From Syntrophomonadaceae bacterium (GTDB lineage Bacteria > Bacillota > Dethiobacteria > DTU022): 12,818 nucleotides of DNA. The notes under the pieces were generated by a model. It saw only the letters and a program-made list of their open reading frames with translations, searched no databases and was not told the DNA's origin. Positions within the stretch are counted from its first letter, which is position 1; each line of letters begins with the position of its first letter. Of the stretch, positions 1 through 7,797 are shown piece after piece. Where the stretch lies: positions 1-12,818 of the forward strand of contig PUKR01000212.1 of assembly GCA_003552365.1 (NCBI GenBank). The letters run 5' to 3'. A program made the position numbers and the translations under genes.

Positions 1-816
1 ACCCGTGAAAACGACCGGGTGGAACAGTGTCATGTGGCGTCAACTCATGATAAACTGCTTTGTTTTAGTAACCGGGGTAAAGTATACCTACTGCAAATTC
101 ATGAAATACCCGAATCAGGCAGGCAATCGCGCGGGACTGCCCTGGTAAACCTGTTATCATTAGCGGAAAATGAGTTTATTACCGCTACTCTTCCCATAGA
201 TCAATTTAATGAAAATCGGTATCTTTTAATGGTGACCCAGAAAGGGTTAATCAAAAAAACTCCGCTTACCGAGTATGTCAATACCAGGAAGAGCGGTTTA
301 ATTGCTTTAACCCTTTCCGATGAAGATGAACTAATGGCTGTCAAGCTTACAGATGGTCAGAAAGAAATACTGGTCGGAACTACAGCCGGGCTTTTTGTCC
401 GTTTTCCCGAGTCGGAAGTAAGGCCCATGGGAAGGGCTGCGCGGGGTGTTAAAGCAATTACCCTGGGCCCCGATGACAAAGTTGTCGGTGCTGACCTTGT
501 TACCGGTGACCGGCAAATTCTTGTTGCTTCATCGAAAGGATACGGCAAAAGGGTTAATGTCAGCGAATTTAATCTCCATCGCCGTGGAGGCAAAGGAATG
601 ATTGGCATTAAGGTGACTCCCCAGAGCGGCCCGATGGCCATTTTTATAGTATTACGTGGCGATGAAAATGAATTTATGGTGATTACCGCCCAGGGCGTAG
701 TAAACCGGCAAAAAGTTGAACAGGTTTCTTTAATGGGCCGTTATGCCCGCGGAGTAACCCTGATCAGGCTTGGTGCAGAAGACCGGGTGGTTAACTTGAT
801 TGGACTGGAAGAGTAG
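1..816 (+). CDS. gyrA: DNA gyrase subunit A, C-terminal part (5' end outside window)
   Basis: This is the 3' end of a gene that begins before the window; the frame is open from base 1 (Thr-Arg-Glu-Asn-Asp-Arg) to the TAG at 814-816. Gyrase A, with GyrB, introduces negative supercoils into DNA using ATP. What is visible is the C-terminal beta-pinwheel that wraps DNA: repeated blades with motifs such as STHDKLLCFSNRGKVY, KKTPLTEY and GRAARGVKAI. The GyrA box, needed for wrapping and supercoiling in gyrase, is at 577-597 as HRRGGKG (QRRGGKG in E. coli). Its presence separates gyrase from topoisomerase IV ParC, whose box is degenerate. The catalytic tyrosine and the breakage-reunion domain lie outside the window. 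The protein ends Gly-Leu-Glu-Glu without a long acidic tail. No terminator is evident before the next gene, 54 nt downstream, so read-through is possible. Confidence 0.95.
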   Translation, partial: TRENDRVEQCHVASTHDKLLCFSNRGKVYLLQIHEIPESGRQSRGTALVNLLSLAENEFITATLPIDQFNENRYLLMVTQKGLIKKTPLTEYVNTRKSGLIALTLSDEDELMAVKLTDGQKEILVGTTAGLFVRFPESEVRPMGRAARGVKAITLGPDDKVVGADLVTGDRQILVASSKGYGKRVNVSEFNLHRRGGKGMIGIKVTPQSGPMAIFIVLRGDENEFMVITAQGVVNRQKVEQVSLMGRYARGVTLIRLGAEDRVVNLIGLEE

Positions 817-870
817 TAAATATAGTACTTATGTTATTATAAATGGAAAGCATTGAAAGAAGGTGTTATG

Positions 871-2406
871 ATGGGAAGTCATAACCGGACAAAGGATTTA
901 AAAGCTGGGAAAATAGCCATAACCGATACATCGCTGCGTGATGCCCATCAATCGCTTTTGGCTACCAGGATGCGCCTGGTTGAAATGTTGCCGGTTGTTG
1001 AGTTAATGGACAAAATCGGCTATCATTCTCTCGAAGTTTGGGGAGGGGCTACATTTGATGCCTGTATGCGTTTTTTGGACGAAGATCCCTGGGAAAGGTT
1101 GCGGGAACTGCGTAAAGGTTTCAAGAACACAAAACTTCAGATGCTTTTACGCGGGCAGAACATAGTAGGTTACAGGCATTATCCTGATGATGTACTGGTC
1201 GAATTTATTAAGCGGGCAGTAGGCAACGGGATCGATATAATAAGAATTTTTGATGCTTTAAACGACCTGAGAAATATGGAACTGGCAATTCGGGCTACCA
1301 GGCAAGAAGGGGCACATGCCCAGGGAACGATCAGCTATACAATCAGTCCCCTCCATGACAACGATCATTTTGTAAACTTTGGTATAGCCCTAAAAAATGC
1401 CGGGGCTGATTCAATCTGCATTAAAGATATGGCCGGCTTAATTTCTCCTTATGATGCTTATGAGCTGGTGGGTCGCTTGAAGGAAGAGGTGGGTTTGCCG
1501 GTTCAGCTGCACTGCCATTATACCAGTGGGATGGCTTCAATGGCTTATCTAAAGGCAGCCGAAGCCGGCGTAGATGTAATTGATACCGCTACAGCCTCCC
1601 TGGCCATGGGAACCAGTCAACCGGCCACCGACAGCATGGTAGCAGCCTTCCAGGGGACTGATTATGATACCGGGCTTGATCTGCATCTCCTCTCTCAGGT
1701 CAGTGCTCACTTTAAGGAGGTTAGCTGCGGCTATGAAATTCCGCGCAACGTGATGGGCGTTGATACCAATGTTTTAAGCTACCAGATCCCCGGCGGGATG
1801 ATTTCCAACCTGTCTTCGCAGCTGGCGCAGCAAAAAGCGACCCACCTCCTCGATGATGTTCTCAAGGAAGTGCCAAGAGTCAGGGCCGATCTCGGTTATC
1901 CGCCACTGGTTACTCCCAGCAGCCAGATTGTCGGAACCCAGGCGGTGGCAAATGTGCTTACCGGAGAGCGTTATAAAATGGTTTTGACCGAAGTAAAAAA
2001 TTACCTGCGCGGTCTTTACGGAAAACCGCCGGGAGAGATGAATGCCGATTTGATCAGTAAAGTACTTAAAGAGGAAAAACCGATTACTGGCCGGCCGGCG
2101 GACCTTTTGGAGCCTCAACTTGAAAAGGCCAGGGGAGAAATAGCAGGCTACATTGAGCAGGAAGAAGATTTGCTTTCCTATATTATCTTCCCCAACGTGG
2201 CTCTCGACTTTTTTAAGCGAAGAAAAGGGGAATTGCCACCCCTGGAGTTAAACAGCAGCTGTGTCAACGGCAGGGCCGTAAATGAAGTCAAAGAAAAGAA
2301 GAATAGCGATAGTAACGGCCAAAAACTTAAATTCGAAGCGCTTTACAGTATCGATGAAACTTTAATTTGGCATGATTCCGGAAACATTGTCTACCCGGTT
2401 ATGTAA
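871..2406 (+). CDS. Oxaloacetate decarboxylase alpha / pyruvate carboxylase subunit B-type carboxyltransferase, no biotin domain
   Basis: A carboxyltransferase of the pyruvate carboxylase B / oxaloacetate decarboxylase alpha / transcarboxylase 5S family. These enzymes move CO2 between carboxybiotin and pyruvate/oxaloacetate. The TIM-barrel domain is clear: metal-binding Asp19 in DTSLRDAHQS, EVWGGATFD, LLRGQN, the lysine expected to be carboxylated (Lys185 in CIKDMAG) and the metal-binding HxH at His214/His216. A helical conserved carboxylase domain follows (about 300-465). The protein stops at 511 residues in a short tail ending NIVYPVM, with no AMKM biotin-attachment motif, so a separate biotin carrier is needed and is not in the window. 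I chose ATG 871 because AGAAGG (858-863) lies 7 nt upstream. ATG 868 and TTG 853 are in-frame alternatives. Neither oadB nor accC-like genes are adjacent, so decarboxylase and carboxylase roles cannot be told apart. Confidence 0.88.
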   Translation: MGSHNRTKDLKAGKIAITDTSLRDAHQSLLATRMRLVEMLPVVELMDKIGYHSLEVWGGATFDACMRFLDEDPWERLRELRKGFKNTKLQMLLRGQNIVGYRHYPDDVLVEFIKRAVGNGIDIIRIFDALNDLRNMELAIRATRQEGAHAQGTISYTISPLHDNDHFVNFGIALKNAGADSICIKDMAGLISPYDAYELVGRLKEEVGLPVQLHCHYTSGMASMAYLKAAEAGVDVIDTATASLAMGTSQPATDSMVAAFQGTDYDTGLDLHLLSQVSAHFKEVSCGYEIPRNVMGVDTNVLSYQIPGGMISNLSSQLAQQKATHLLDDVLKEVPRVRADLGYPPLVTPSSQIVGTQAVANVLTGERYKMVLTEVKNYLRGLYGKPPGEMNADLISKVLKEEKPITGRPADLLEPQLEKARGEIAGYIEQEEDLLSYIIFPNVALDFFKRRKGELPPLELNSSCVNGRAVNEVKEKKNSDSNGQKLKFEALYSIDETLIWHDSGNIVYPVM

Positions 2407-2420
2407 AAAAAAATTTATTG

Positions 2421-2449
2421 TTGACATCCCTTGATTAGAGGGCTATAAT
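2421..2449 (+). promoter_or_regulatory. Sigma-A promoter of the ilv-leu operon
   Basis: Perfect consensus hexamers: TTGACA at 2421-2426 and TATAAT at 2444-2449, separated by exactly 17 nt. Transcription should begin near 2456, just before the T-box leader. It starts only 14 nt after the stop codon of the upstream carboxyltransferase gene. A full-consensus promoter followed by a terminator-type riboswitch fits a gene set controlled mainly by termination rather than by initiation. Confidence 0.9.
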
Positions 2450-2455
2450 TATAAG

Positions 2456-2732
2456 CAATATTTTTCTTTACAGGCTGGGAAGGACAGGAGTAAACAGTAA
2501 TCCCTTTTACAGAGAGCCGGGTGTAGCTGCGAACCGGTATTGGAAACTGTTGAACATCGGTCTGGAGCTGTCCGGTTGAAGTAGTAGTAAGCCGGACCGG
2601 GTTGATACCGTTACCACAATCACCGAGTTCTATGGCCTTTAGCGATTTTTATATTGCTAAAGGTTATTTAGAAGGGTGGTACCGCGGAGGAAATCCCTTC
2701 GCCCCTTTGGGCGAGGGGATTTTTTGTTTTTT
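2456..2732 (+). ncRNA. T-box leader (tRNA-sensing riboswitch), specifier probably AUC (Ile)
   Basis: The leader carries the hallmark T-box sequence GGGTGGTACCGCGG at 2674-2687. Stem I closes by GGACAG (2482-2487) pairing with CTGTCC (2568-2573). The 5' side of the specifier loop has GAGTA (2488-2492), followed distally by AGAGAG (2511-2516) and a CCGG/CCGG hairpin. On the 3' side, TGAACATCGGTCTGGAG places codon AUC at 2556-2558, nine bases before the end of the conserved GGAG-type element, as in other T-boxes. Stem III is CCTTTAGC (2636-2643) with GCTAAAGG (2656-2663). The antiterminator helix GAAGGG (2671-2676)/CCCTTC (2695-2700) flanks the bulge TGGTACC. TGGT would pair with an ACCA tRNA end, which fits an A discriminator base. 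Uncharged tRNA should stabilise the antiterminator and let ilvE-leuD be transcribed. Boundaries are approximate; the specifier assignment is an inference from spacing. Confidence 0.93.
2691..2732 (+). terminator. Intrinsic terminator of the T-box leader
   Basis: A 14-bp stem forms between 2691-2704 (AAATCCCTTCGCCC) and 2709-2722 (GGGCGAGGGGATTT), with one G-U wobble and a CTTT loop, followed by the U-rich tract TTTTTTGTTTTTT. Its 5' arm contains CCCTTC (2695-2700), the same bases that pair with GAAGGG in the antiterminator, so the two folds exclude each other. It lies 28 nt before the ilvE start. Confidence 0.93.
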
Positions 2733-2759
2733 AACTATATTACACAAGAGGTGATGCAG

Positions 2760-3644
2760 ATGAGTCGGATTATTTTTATGAACGGTCGGATGGTTCCAGA
2801 GAAGGAAGCGGTGGTTTCTGTATTTGATCACGGTTATTTGTATGGTGATGGTGTGTTTGAAGGGATCAGGGCTTATAATGGCAGGGTGTTCAGGCTTGAA
2901 GAACATATCAACCGTCTTTTCGAGTCAGCCCACTCTATTATGCTTCCCATCCAGTATGACCCGCAGACCATGGTTAAGGCCGTTGTTGATACGGTCAATG
3001 CCAATAACCTCAGGGATGCTTACATCCGGATAGTTGTATCACGCGGCATCGGTGACCTGGGGCTGGATCCCCAAAAATGCAGCGCTGCCCAGGTGTGTAT
3101 TATTGCAGACAAAATCACGCTATTTCCCAAAGAATTGTATGACGAGGGCTTAAGTGTCGTTACGGTGGCAACCCGCCGCAATGCGGCGGATGCGATTGAT
3201 CCCAAGATTAAGTCGCTTAATTATCTTAATAATGTACTTGTAAAAATTGAAGCGAACCGGGCCGGTGTCCTGGAAGCGGTGATGATGACAGCCCAGGGTT
3301 ATATATGTGAGGGTTCGGGAGACAATATTTTTATTTACCGGAAAGGTAAATTAATGACCCCTCCACCGTACCTGGGAATTTTGGAAGGAATTACCAGGGA
3401 AGCGATCATGGAATTAGCCGGGCAGGAAGGGATCCCGGTAGTAGAAACACCTTTTACACGCCATGATCTTTACGTGGCCGATGAATGTTTCCTGACCGGA
3501 ACGGCTGCAGAGGTCATCCCGGTAACTGAAGCCGATACCCGCTTAATCGGTGGTGGAAAACCGGGGCCGGTTACCCGCCGCCTGATGGATAGGTTTAGAG
3601 AATTGACCCAGCACGAAGGAGTCCCGCTGCTCGGGGCGTCCTAA
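2760..3644 (+). CDS. ilvE: Branched-chain amino acid aminotransferase
   Basis: A class IV PLP-dependent aminotransferase that interconverts Val, Leu and Ile with their 2-keto acids using glutamate/2-oxoglutarate. It is the last step of branched-chain synthesis and is cytoplasmic. The 294-residue length matches the short bacterial/archaeal IlvE type. Visible family features are FDHGYLYGDGVFEGIRAYNG near the N-terminus, the Schiff-base lysine Lys151 in KSLNYLNN, the cofactor-phosphate region EGSGDNIFI, GILEGITREAIMELA, and FLTGTAAEV with the C-terminal IPVTEADTRLIGGGKPGP block. ATG 2760 is chosen because GAGGTG (2748-2753) sits 6 nt upstream. An earlier in-frame GTG at 2676 lies inside the T-box antiterminator and is not a credible start. 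It is the first gene of the operon. D-amino acid aminotransferase and 4-amino-4-deoxychorismate lyase share the fold but fit the motifs and context less well. Confidence 0.94.
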   Translation: MSRIIFMNGRMVPEKEAVVSVFDHGYLYGDGVFEGIRAYNGRVFRLEEHINRLFESAHSIMLPIQYDPQTMVKAVVDTVNANNLRDAYIRIVVSRGIGDLGLDPQKCSAAQVCIIADKITLFPKELYDEGLSVVTVATRRNAADAIDPKIKSLNYLNNVLVKIEANRAGVLEAVMMTAQGYICEGSGDNIFIYRKGKLMTPPPYLGILEGITREAIMELAGQEGIPVVETPFTRHDLYVADECFLTGTAAEVIPVTEADTRLIGGGKPGPVTRRLMDRFRELTQHEGVPLLGAS

Positions 3645-3677
3645 TCCTGAATATGACTAATAAAAAGGAGTATAAAA

Positions 3678-5423
3678 TTGCGCAAACCGGAAATCAATAA
3701 TAAAGGCTACCTGGAATGTGAGCACCGCCAGATATCTTCTGCAGCCAGTGGGGCAACAATGATTATCAAAGCGCTGGAAAAAGAGAATGTAGATATGGTA
3801 TTTGGCTACCCCGGTGGGGCAGTGATACCCCTTTATAATAAACTTTATGACTCTACGCTCAAACATGTCCTGGTGCGCCATGAACAAGCGGCGGTCCATG
3901 CTGCAGACGGTTATGCACGGGTCACCGGAAAGCCGGGGGTTGTTTTTGCCACTTCCGGTCCCGGGGCAACCAACCTGGTTACCGGGATTGCCAATGCTTA
4001 CATGGATTCTGTACCCCTTGTCATAATTACCGGCCAGGTTCCCTGTAGCTCCATCGGGACAGATGCTTTTCAAGAAGCAGATATAACCGGCATTACCATG
4101 CCGATAACCAAACATAATTACCTGGTCAAGGAAGTTTCGGATTTGCCTAATATACTTTCTGAAGCATTTTTTCTCGCTTCGACCGGCCGCAGGGGCCCGG
4201 TTTTAATTGATATTCCAAAAGATATTTTTGACCGGGAAGCGGAATTTGTTTACAACCGAAACCGAAAAATCCCCGGTTATAATCCGACCTATGAAGGGCA
4301 TGCCGGTCAAATAAGCCGGGCAGTTAAAGCAATCAAGGAGGCAAAACGACCGGTCCTGTTTGGCGGAGGCGGATTACTCAGGTCCGGAGCCTCGCCTGCC
4401 TTACAAGATTTTGCAGAAAAAGCAAGGGTCCCGGTCATTCTTACCTTGATGGGGCTGGGAGCCTTTCCGGGAGACAATGAGCTTTACCTGGGCATGCCGG
4501 GAATGCACGGCACTATTACAGCCAACTATGCTTTAACTCAAGCCGATTTAATCATTGCTGCCGGAGTTCGATTTGATGACCGGGTAACCGGTAAAATCGA
4601 GGAATTTGCCAACAATGCCAGGGTTATTCATATTGATATTGATCCGGCGGAAATTGGCAAGAACGTTAATATTGATGTGCCAATTGTCGGTGATGTCAAA
4701 ACTGTCCTCGAAGCCCTGCTAAAAAACGTCCAGCCTGGCGATACTGCAGAATGGCTCCAGCAGATTAAAGGTTGGCAGAAAAACTATCCTACCCTTTGCG
4801 GATCAAATGGAGCGGGTAGGCCGATTAAACCGCAGTTCGTGATCAAGGAACTCAGCCGCTTGAGCCCGGAAAATACAATTGTTGCAACCGATGTCGGGCA
4901 GCACCAGATGTGGACAGCGCAGCATTTTAATATCAAAAGGCCTTATAAGTTTATTACATCGGGTGGCTTGGGAACCATGGGATACGGGTTCCCTGCAGCA
5001 ATAGGAGCCAAACTGGCCTGCCCGGATGAAACGGTTATCTGTATAACCGGCGATGGCAGCTTTCAAATGAATATACAGGAACTGGCAACAGCGGTTAACA
5101 ATCAACTAGATCTTATAATTGCGGTAGTTAATAATGGCTACCTGGGGATGGTCCGCCAGTGGCAGGATATTTTTTACAACAAACGTTACGCTCATACAGC
5201 GCTTGAAGGAAATCCAGATTTTGTTAAAGTTGCTGAAGCCTACGGCGCTAAAGGTCTGCGTGCTGCAGGTGAAAATAATGTTTCTTCGGTTATCGAAGAG
5301 GCTCTTTCAGAAAAAGGGCCCGTTATTATTGATTTTATAGTTGACCCGGAAGAAAATGTTTATCCCATGGTTGCGCCTAATTGTCCGATCAACGAGATTA
5401 TTTTTGGAGGTGCGCGATCATGA
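3678..5423 (+). CDS. ilvB: Acetolactate synthase large (catalytic) subunit
   Basis: The ThDP- and FAD-dependent subunit that condenses two pyruvates to 2-acetolactate (Val/Leu) or pyruvate plus 2-ketobutyrate to 2-aceto-2-hydroxybutyrate (Ile). Its 581 residues show the three usual domains. The N-terminal pyrimidine-binding domain has FGYPGGAVIPLY, the catalytic glutamate Glu69 in RHEQAAVHAADGYAR, and ATSGPGATNLVTG. The middle FAD domain contains GVRFDDRVTGK and HIDIDPAEIGKN. The C-terminal ThDP/Mg domain has the GDG...NN motif, Gly458-Asp-Gly460 to Asn485-Asn486. The start is a UUG at 3678, backed by AAAGGAG (3664-3670) exactly 7 nt upstream, and gives roughly 20 residues before the conserved domain. 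It begins 33 nt after ilvE. Its stop overlaps the ilvN start (ATGA), which usually means translational coupling of the two subunits. Catabolic AlsS is unlikely, since it lacks a paired small subunit. Confidence 0.96.
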   Translation: MRKPEINNKGYLECEHRQISSAASGATMIIKALEKENVDMVFGYPGGAVIPLYNKLYDSTLKHVLVRHEQAAVHAADGYARVTGKPGVVFATSGPGATNLVTGIANAYMDSVPLVIITGQVPCSSIGTDAFQEADITGITMPITKHNYLVKEVSDLPNILSEAFFLASTGRRGPVLIDIPKDIFDREAEFVYNRNRKIPGYNPTYEGHAGQISRAVKAIKEAKRPVLFGGGGLLRSGASPALQDFAEKARVPVILTLMGLGAFPGDNELYLGMPGMHGTITANYALTQADLIIAAGVRFDDRVTGKIEEFANNARVIHIDIDPAEIGKNVNIDVPIVGDVKTVLEALLKNVQPGDTAEWLQQIKGWQKNYPTLCGSNGAGRPIKPQFVIKELSRLSPENTIVATDVGQHQMWTAQHFNIKRPYKFITSGGLGTMGYGFPAAIGAKLACPDETVICITGDGSFQMNIQELATAVNNQLDLIIAVVNNGYLGMVRQWQDIFYNKRYAHTALEGNPDFVKVAEAYGAKGLRAAGENNVSSVIEEALSEKGPVIIDFIVDPEENVYPMVAPNCPINEIIFGGARS

Positions 5424-5914
5424 AGCATGTGTTGGCGATCTTAGTGGAAAATAAGCCCGGGGTACTTTCCAGGGTTGCCGGCCTTTTTAGCCGCAGGGGG
5501 TTTAATATTGATAATATTGCGGTGGGTGAAACCGTGGCACCGGGCATATCCCGAATGACAATCACGGTTGAAGGCAGTGAAAAACTGGTGGAACAGGTGA
5601 TCAAGCAGCTCCATAAGTTGATTAATGTTATTAAAGTAAGCAATTTGTCAAAGGAATCCTCGGTTATGCGCGAACTTCTTTTGATTAAAGTTAATGCGGA
5701 GGTGGGTTATCGCAGCGATATCCAACAAATAGTGGAAACTTTTCGTGGTAAGGTTGTCGATGTTTCTCCTGAATCAATGGTCATAGAAGTAACCGGTGAC
5801 GAAGAAAAACTGGAAGCGATTAAACTACTCTTGCAGCATTACGGGATCAGGGAAATAGCCCGGACCGGCAAAGTTGCCCTGCTGCGTGGAGCAGCGATTA
5901 CTAGGGAGGGTTAG
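5420..5914 (+). CDS. ilvN: Acetolactate synthase small (regulatory) subunit
   Basis: The regulatory partner of IlvB, which stimulates catalysis and gives valine feedback inhibition. At 164 residues it has normal IlvH/IlvN length: an N-terminal ACT domain (about 3-76) and the C-terminal small-subunit domain starting RELLLIKVNAE. Asn11, Gly14 and Asn29 in ENKPGVLSRV and RGFNIDNI fall at positions that form the valine site in E. coli IlvH, so feedback control is probably kept (inference from family knowledge). ATG 5420 overlaps the ilvB stop by four bases and has GGAGGTG (5406-5412) 7 nt upstream. This start yields the standard KHVLAILVENKPG N-terminus. Confidence 0.95.
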   Translation: MKHVLAILVENKPGVLSRVAGLFSRRGFNIDNIAVGETVAPGISRMTITVEGSEKLVEQVIKQLHKLINVIKVSNLSKESSVMRELLLIKVNAEVGYRSDIQQIVETFRGKVVDVSPESMVIEVTGDEEKLEAIKLLLQHYGIREIARTGKVALLRGAAITREG

Positions 5915-5919
5915 TAGAA

Positions 5920-7191
5920 ATGAATAATGGTGGTTCTACAATGGTGGAAAAGATACTGGCGGCCAATTCTGGCAAAAGCAAAGTAAACCCCGGAGAACTT
6001 ATAAATGCCAGGGTTGACTTAGCCCTGGGCAACGATATAACCGCCCCGGTTGCTATTAAAGAATTTGAACGTTTCGGGCTTGACGAGGTGTTTGATCGGG
6101 ATAAAATAGTGCTGGTCCCGGATCATTTTACTCCCAATAAAGATATTGCTTCGGCGGAACAGGCCCGGGATGTCCGCGATTTTGCTAAAAAATATAATAT
6201 AAAACATTATTATGAAATAGGCAGGATGGGCGTGGAACATGCCCTTTTACCTGAACAGGGTTTAATTCATCCAGGCATGATCATAATCGGCGCGGATTCG
6301 CATACCTGTACTTACGGTGCACTGGGTGCTTTTTCTACGGGGGTGGGCAGTACCGATCTGGCTGCGGCCATAGCTATTGGGGAAGCATGGTTTAAGGTGC
6401 CTGCGACAATCCGGTTTGAATACAGTGGAACCATTCCGCCTTTTGTAAGTGGAAAAGACCTGATTTTGTATACGATCGGGCAAATTGGAGTTGAAGGAGC
6501 CCGCTACCGGGCAATGGAATTTACCGGGGAGGCAATAGATAAACTTTCTATGGACGGACGTTTGACCATGGCTAATATGGCTGTTGAGGCCGGGGGAAAA
6601 TGTGGGTATGTTCAACCCGATCAAACAACCTTTCAATACCTGGATGGACGGGTAAAAAATGATTACACATCTGTTTACAGTGATGAAGATGCTTATTACG
6701 AAAAGGTTTATCAGTTTGATGTTTCCAGCCTGGAGCCGCAAATTGCTTTTCCGCCATCACCGGATAATGTTTACCCCGTATCGGCAGCAGCAGGAACCAC
6801 TATAGATCAAGTAGTTATCGGTTCCTGCACCAACGGACGGATTGAAGATTTACGGGCGGCCGCTTCCGTGATAAAGGGTAAAAAAGTCCATCCGGGGGTA
6901 AGGCTCCTGGTAATTCCCGCTACCCAGCTTATATACCGGCAAGCCCTGGAAGAAGGGGTGTTGGCCGCCTTTATCGATGCCGAAGCAGCCGTGAGTACTC
7001 CTACATGCGGCCCCTGTCTCGGAGGGCACATGGGGATTTTAGCCCGGGGCGAAAAAGCGCTGGCTACTACCAACCGTAATTTTGTCGGGCGTATGGGACA
7101 CCCTGAAAGTGAAGTATACTTGTGCGGACCGGCAGTGGCGGCTGCTTCAGCCGTTGCCGGGGAAATTGTCCATCCTGAGGAGGTAAAATAA
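5920..7191 (+). CDS. leuC: 3-Isopropylmalate dehydratase large subunit (short, archaeal/thermophile-like type)
   Basis: An aconitase-superfamily subunit holding a [4Fe-4S] cluster. With LeuD it isomerises 2-isopropylmalate to 3-isopropylmalate in leucine synthesis. The three cluster cysteines are visible: Cys303 in IGSCTNGR, then Cys363 and Cys366 in TPTCGPCLGG. Substrate-loop motifs VPDHFTPNKD, GADSHTCTYGALGAFSTGVGSTD and the C-terminal RNFVGRMGHPESEVYL are present. At 423 residues it is of the shorter homoaconitase/isopropylmalate isomerase class rather than the roughly 466-residue enterobacterial type. That class includes enzymes acting on citramalate or homocitrate, so a second role in the citramalate route to isoleucine is possible but unproven. 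ATG 5920 lies 9 nt after AGGGAGGG, 5 nt beyond ilvN. ATG 5941 is an in-frame alternative. The stop overlaps the leuD start by one base (TAATG). Confidence 0.92.
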   Translation: MNNGGSTMVEKILAANSGKSKVNPGELINARVDLALGNDITAPVAIKEFERFGLDEVFDRDKIVLVPDHFTPNKDIASAEQARDVRDFAKKYNIKHYYEIGRMGVEHALLPEQGLIHPGMIIIGADSHTCTYGALGAFSTGVGSTDLAAAIAIGEAWFKVPATIRFEYSGTIPPFVSGKDLILYTIGQIGVEGARYRAMEFTGEAIDKLSMDGRLTMANMAVEAGGKCGYVQPDQTTFQYLDGRVKNDYTSVYSDEDAYYEKVYQFDVSSLEPQIAFPPSPDNVYPVSAAAGTTIDQVVIGSCTNGRIEDLRAAASVIKGKKVHPGVRLLVIPATQLIYRQALEEGVLAAFIDAEAAVSTPTCGPCLGGHMGILARGEKALATTNRNFVGRMGHPESEVYLCGPAVAAASAVAGEIVHPEEVK

Positions 7192-7688
7192 TGAAACTTG
7201 AGGGAAAAGTATGGTCGTTTGGGGATAATATCGATACGGATGCAATTATTGCCGCGCGTTACTTAAGCACTTCCGATCCCGTGAAGCTTGCCGAACACTT
7301 AATGGAAGATATCAGGCCTGACTTTCCAGGCCTGGTTGAAAAAGGTGATATATTAATCGGTGGTCAAAATTTTGGCTGTGGCAGTTCAAGGGAGCATGCC
7401 CCCCTGGCGATAAAAGGAGCCGGCGTTTCCTGTGTGATCGCCCGCAGTTTTGCCCGGATTTTTTACCGTAATGCCATTAATATAGGATTGCCTATTCTTG
7501 AATGTTCCGATGACCTGTCCCATCTTCAGCCTGGTCAGGACAGGCTTCAAGTAGATTTCGAGGAAGGAATAATTACCCACCTTGAAACCGGCGACATTTA
7601 TAAAGCTGCTCCGTTTCCTCCTTTCATGCAGGAAATTATCAATTTGGGAGGACTGGTTGGCTACGTTAAAAACCGCATTAAAGGTTAA
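7191..7688 (+). CDS. leuD: 3-Isopropylmalate dehydratase small subunit
   Basis: The swivelling-domain partner of LeuC that completes the active site. The 165-residue length is usual for the short two-subunit class. Motifs seen are WSFGDNIDTDAIIAARYL at the N-terminus (the common IIPARYL has Ala instead of Pro), GGQNFGCGSSREHAP with Cys63, Arg67 and His69 in the substrate-recognition loop, and ARSFARIFYRNAINIGLPI. ATG 7191 overlaps the leuC stop and follows GAGGAGG closely, so the two subunits are probably translated as a coupled pair. It is the last recognisable gene of the operon. leuB, expected next in many genomes, is not here; after a 130-nt gap comes an EF-G paralogue. I see no clear intrinsic terminator in that gap. 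Confidence 0.92.
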   Translation: MKLEGKVWSFGDNIDTDAIIAARYLSTSDPVKLAEHLMEDIRPDFPGLVEKGDILIGGQNFGCGSSREHAPLAIKGAGVSCVIARSFARIFYRNAINIGLPILECSDDLSHLQPGQDRLQVDFEEGIITHLETGDIYKAAPFPPFMQEIINLGGLVGYVKNRIKG

Positions 7689-7774
7689 ATTTCGCAACCA
7701 AGCCTTTTCAGATTGCAATTTTTTTGCGATAATGATAGGGTATATTCAGCAATAATACAAGTATATTCAATAGA

Positions 7775-7797
7775 ACCGGTTAAGGACGAAGACCGGT
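7775..7797 (+). other. Small hairpin in the leader of the EF-G-like gene
   Basis: ACCGGT (7775-7780) and ACCGGT (7792-7797) are self-complementary and can form a 6-bp stem with an 11-nt loop, 8 nt before the GAGGAGG ribosome binding site of the next gene. It has no U-tract, so it is not a terminator. It might affect translation or be chance. The surrounding 7689-7818 gap also contains a repeated TATATTCA, and I see no convincing promoter in it. Confidence 0.25.

Noticed and set aside
2555..2557. CAU (His) as the T-box specifier
   Set aside because: It directly follows GAA, but spacing to the conserved downstream GGAG element favours AUC one base later, and a His signal does not fit ilv-leu genes.
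2676..2759. In-frame N-terminal extension of ilvE from GTG 2676
   Set aside because: It lies inside the T-box antiterminator and terminator stem, has no ribosome site, and adds non-homologous sequence. ATG 2760 has a well-spaced GAGGTG.
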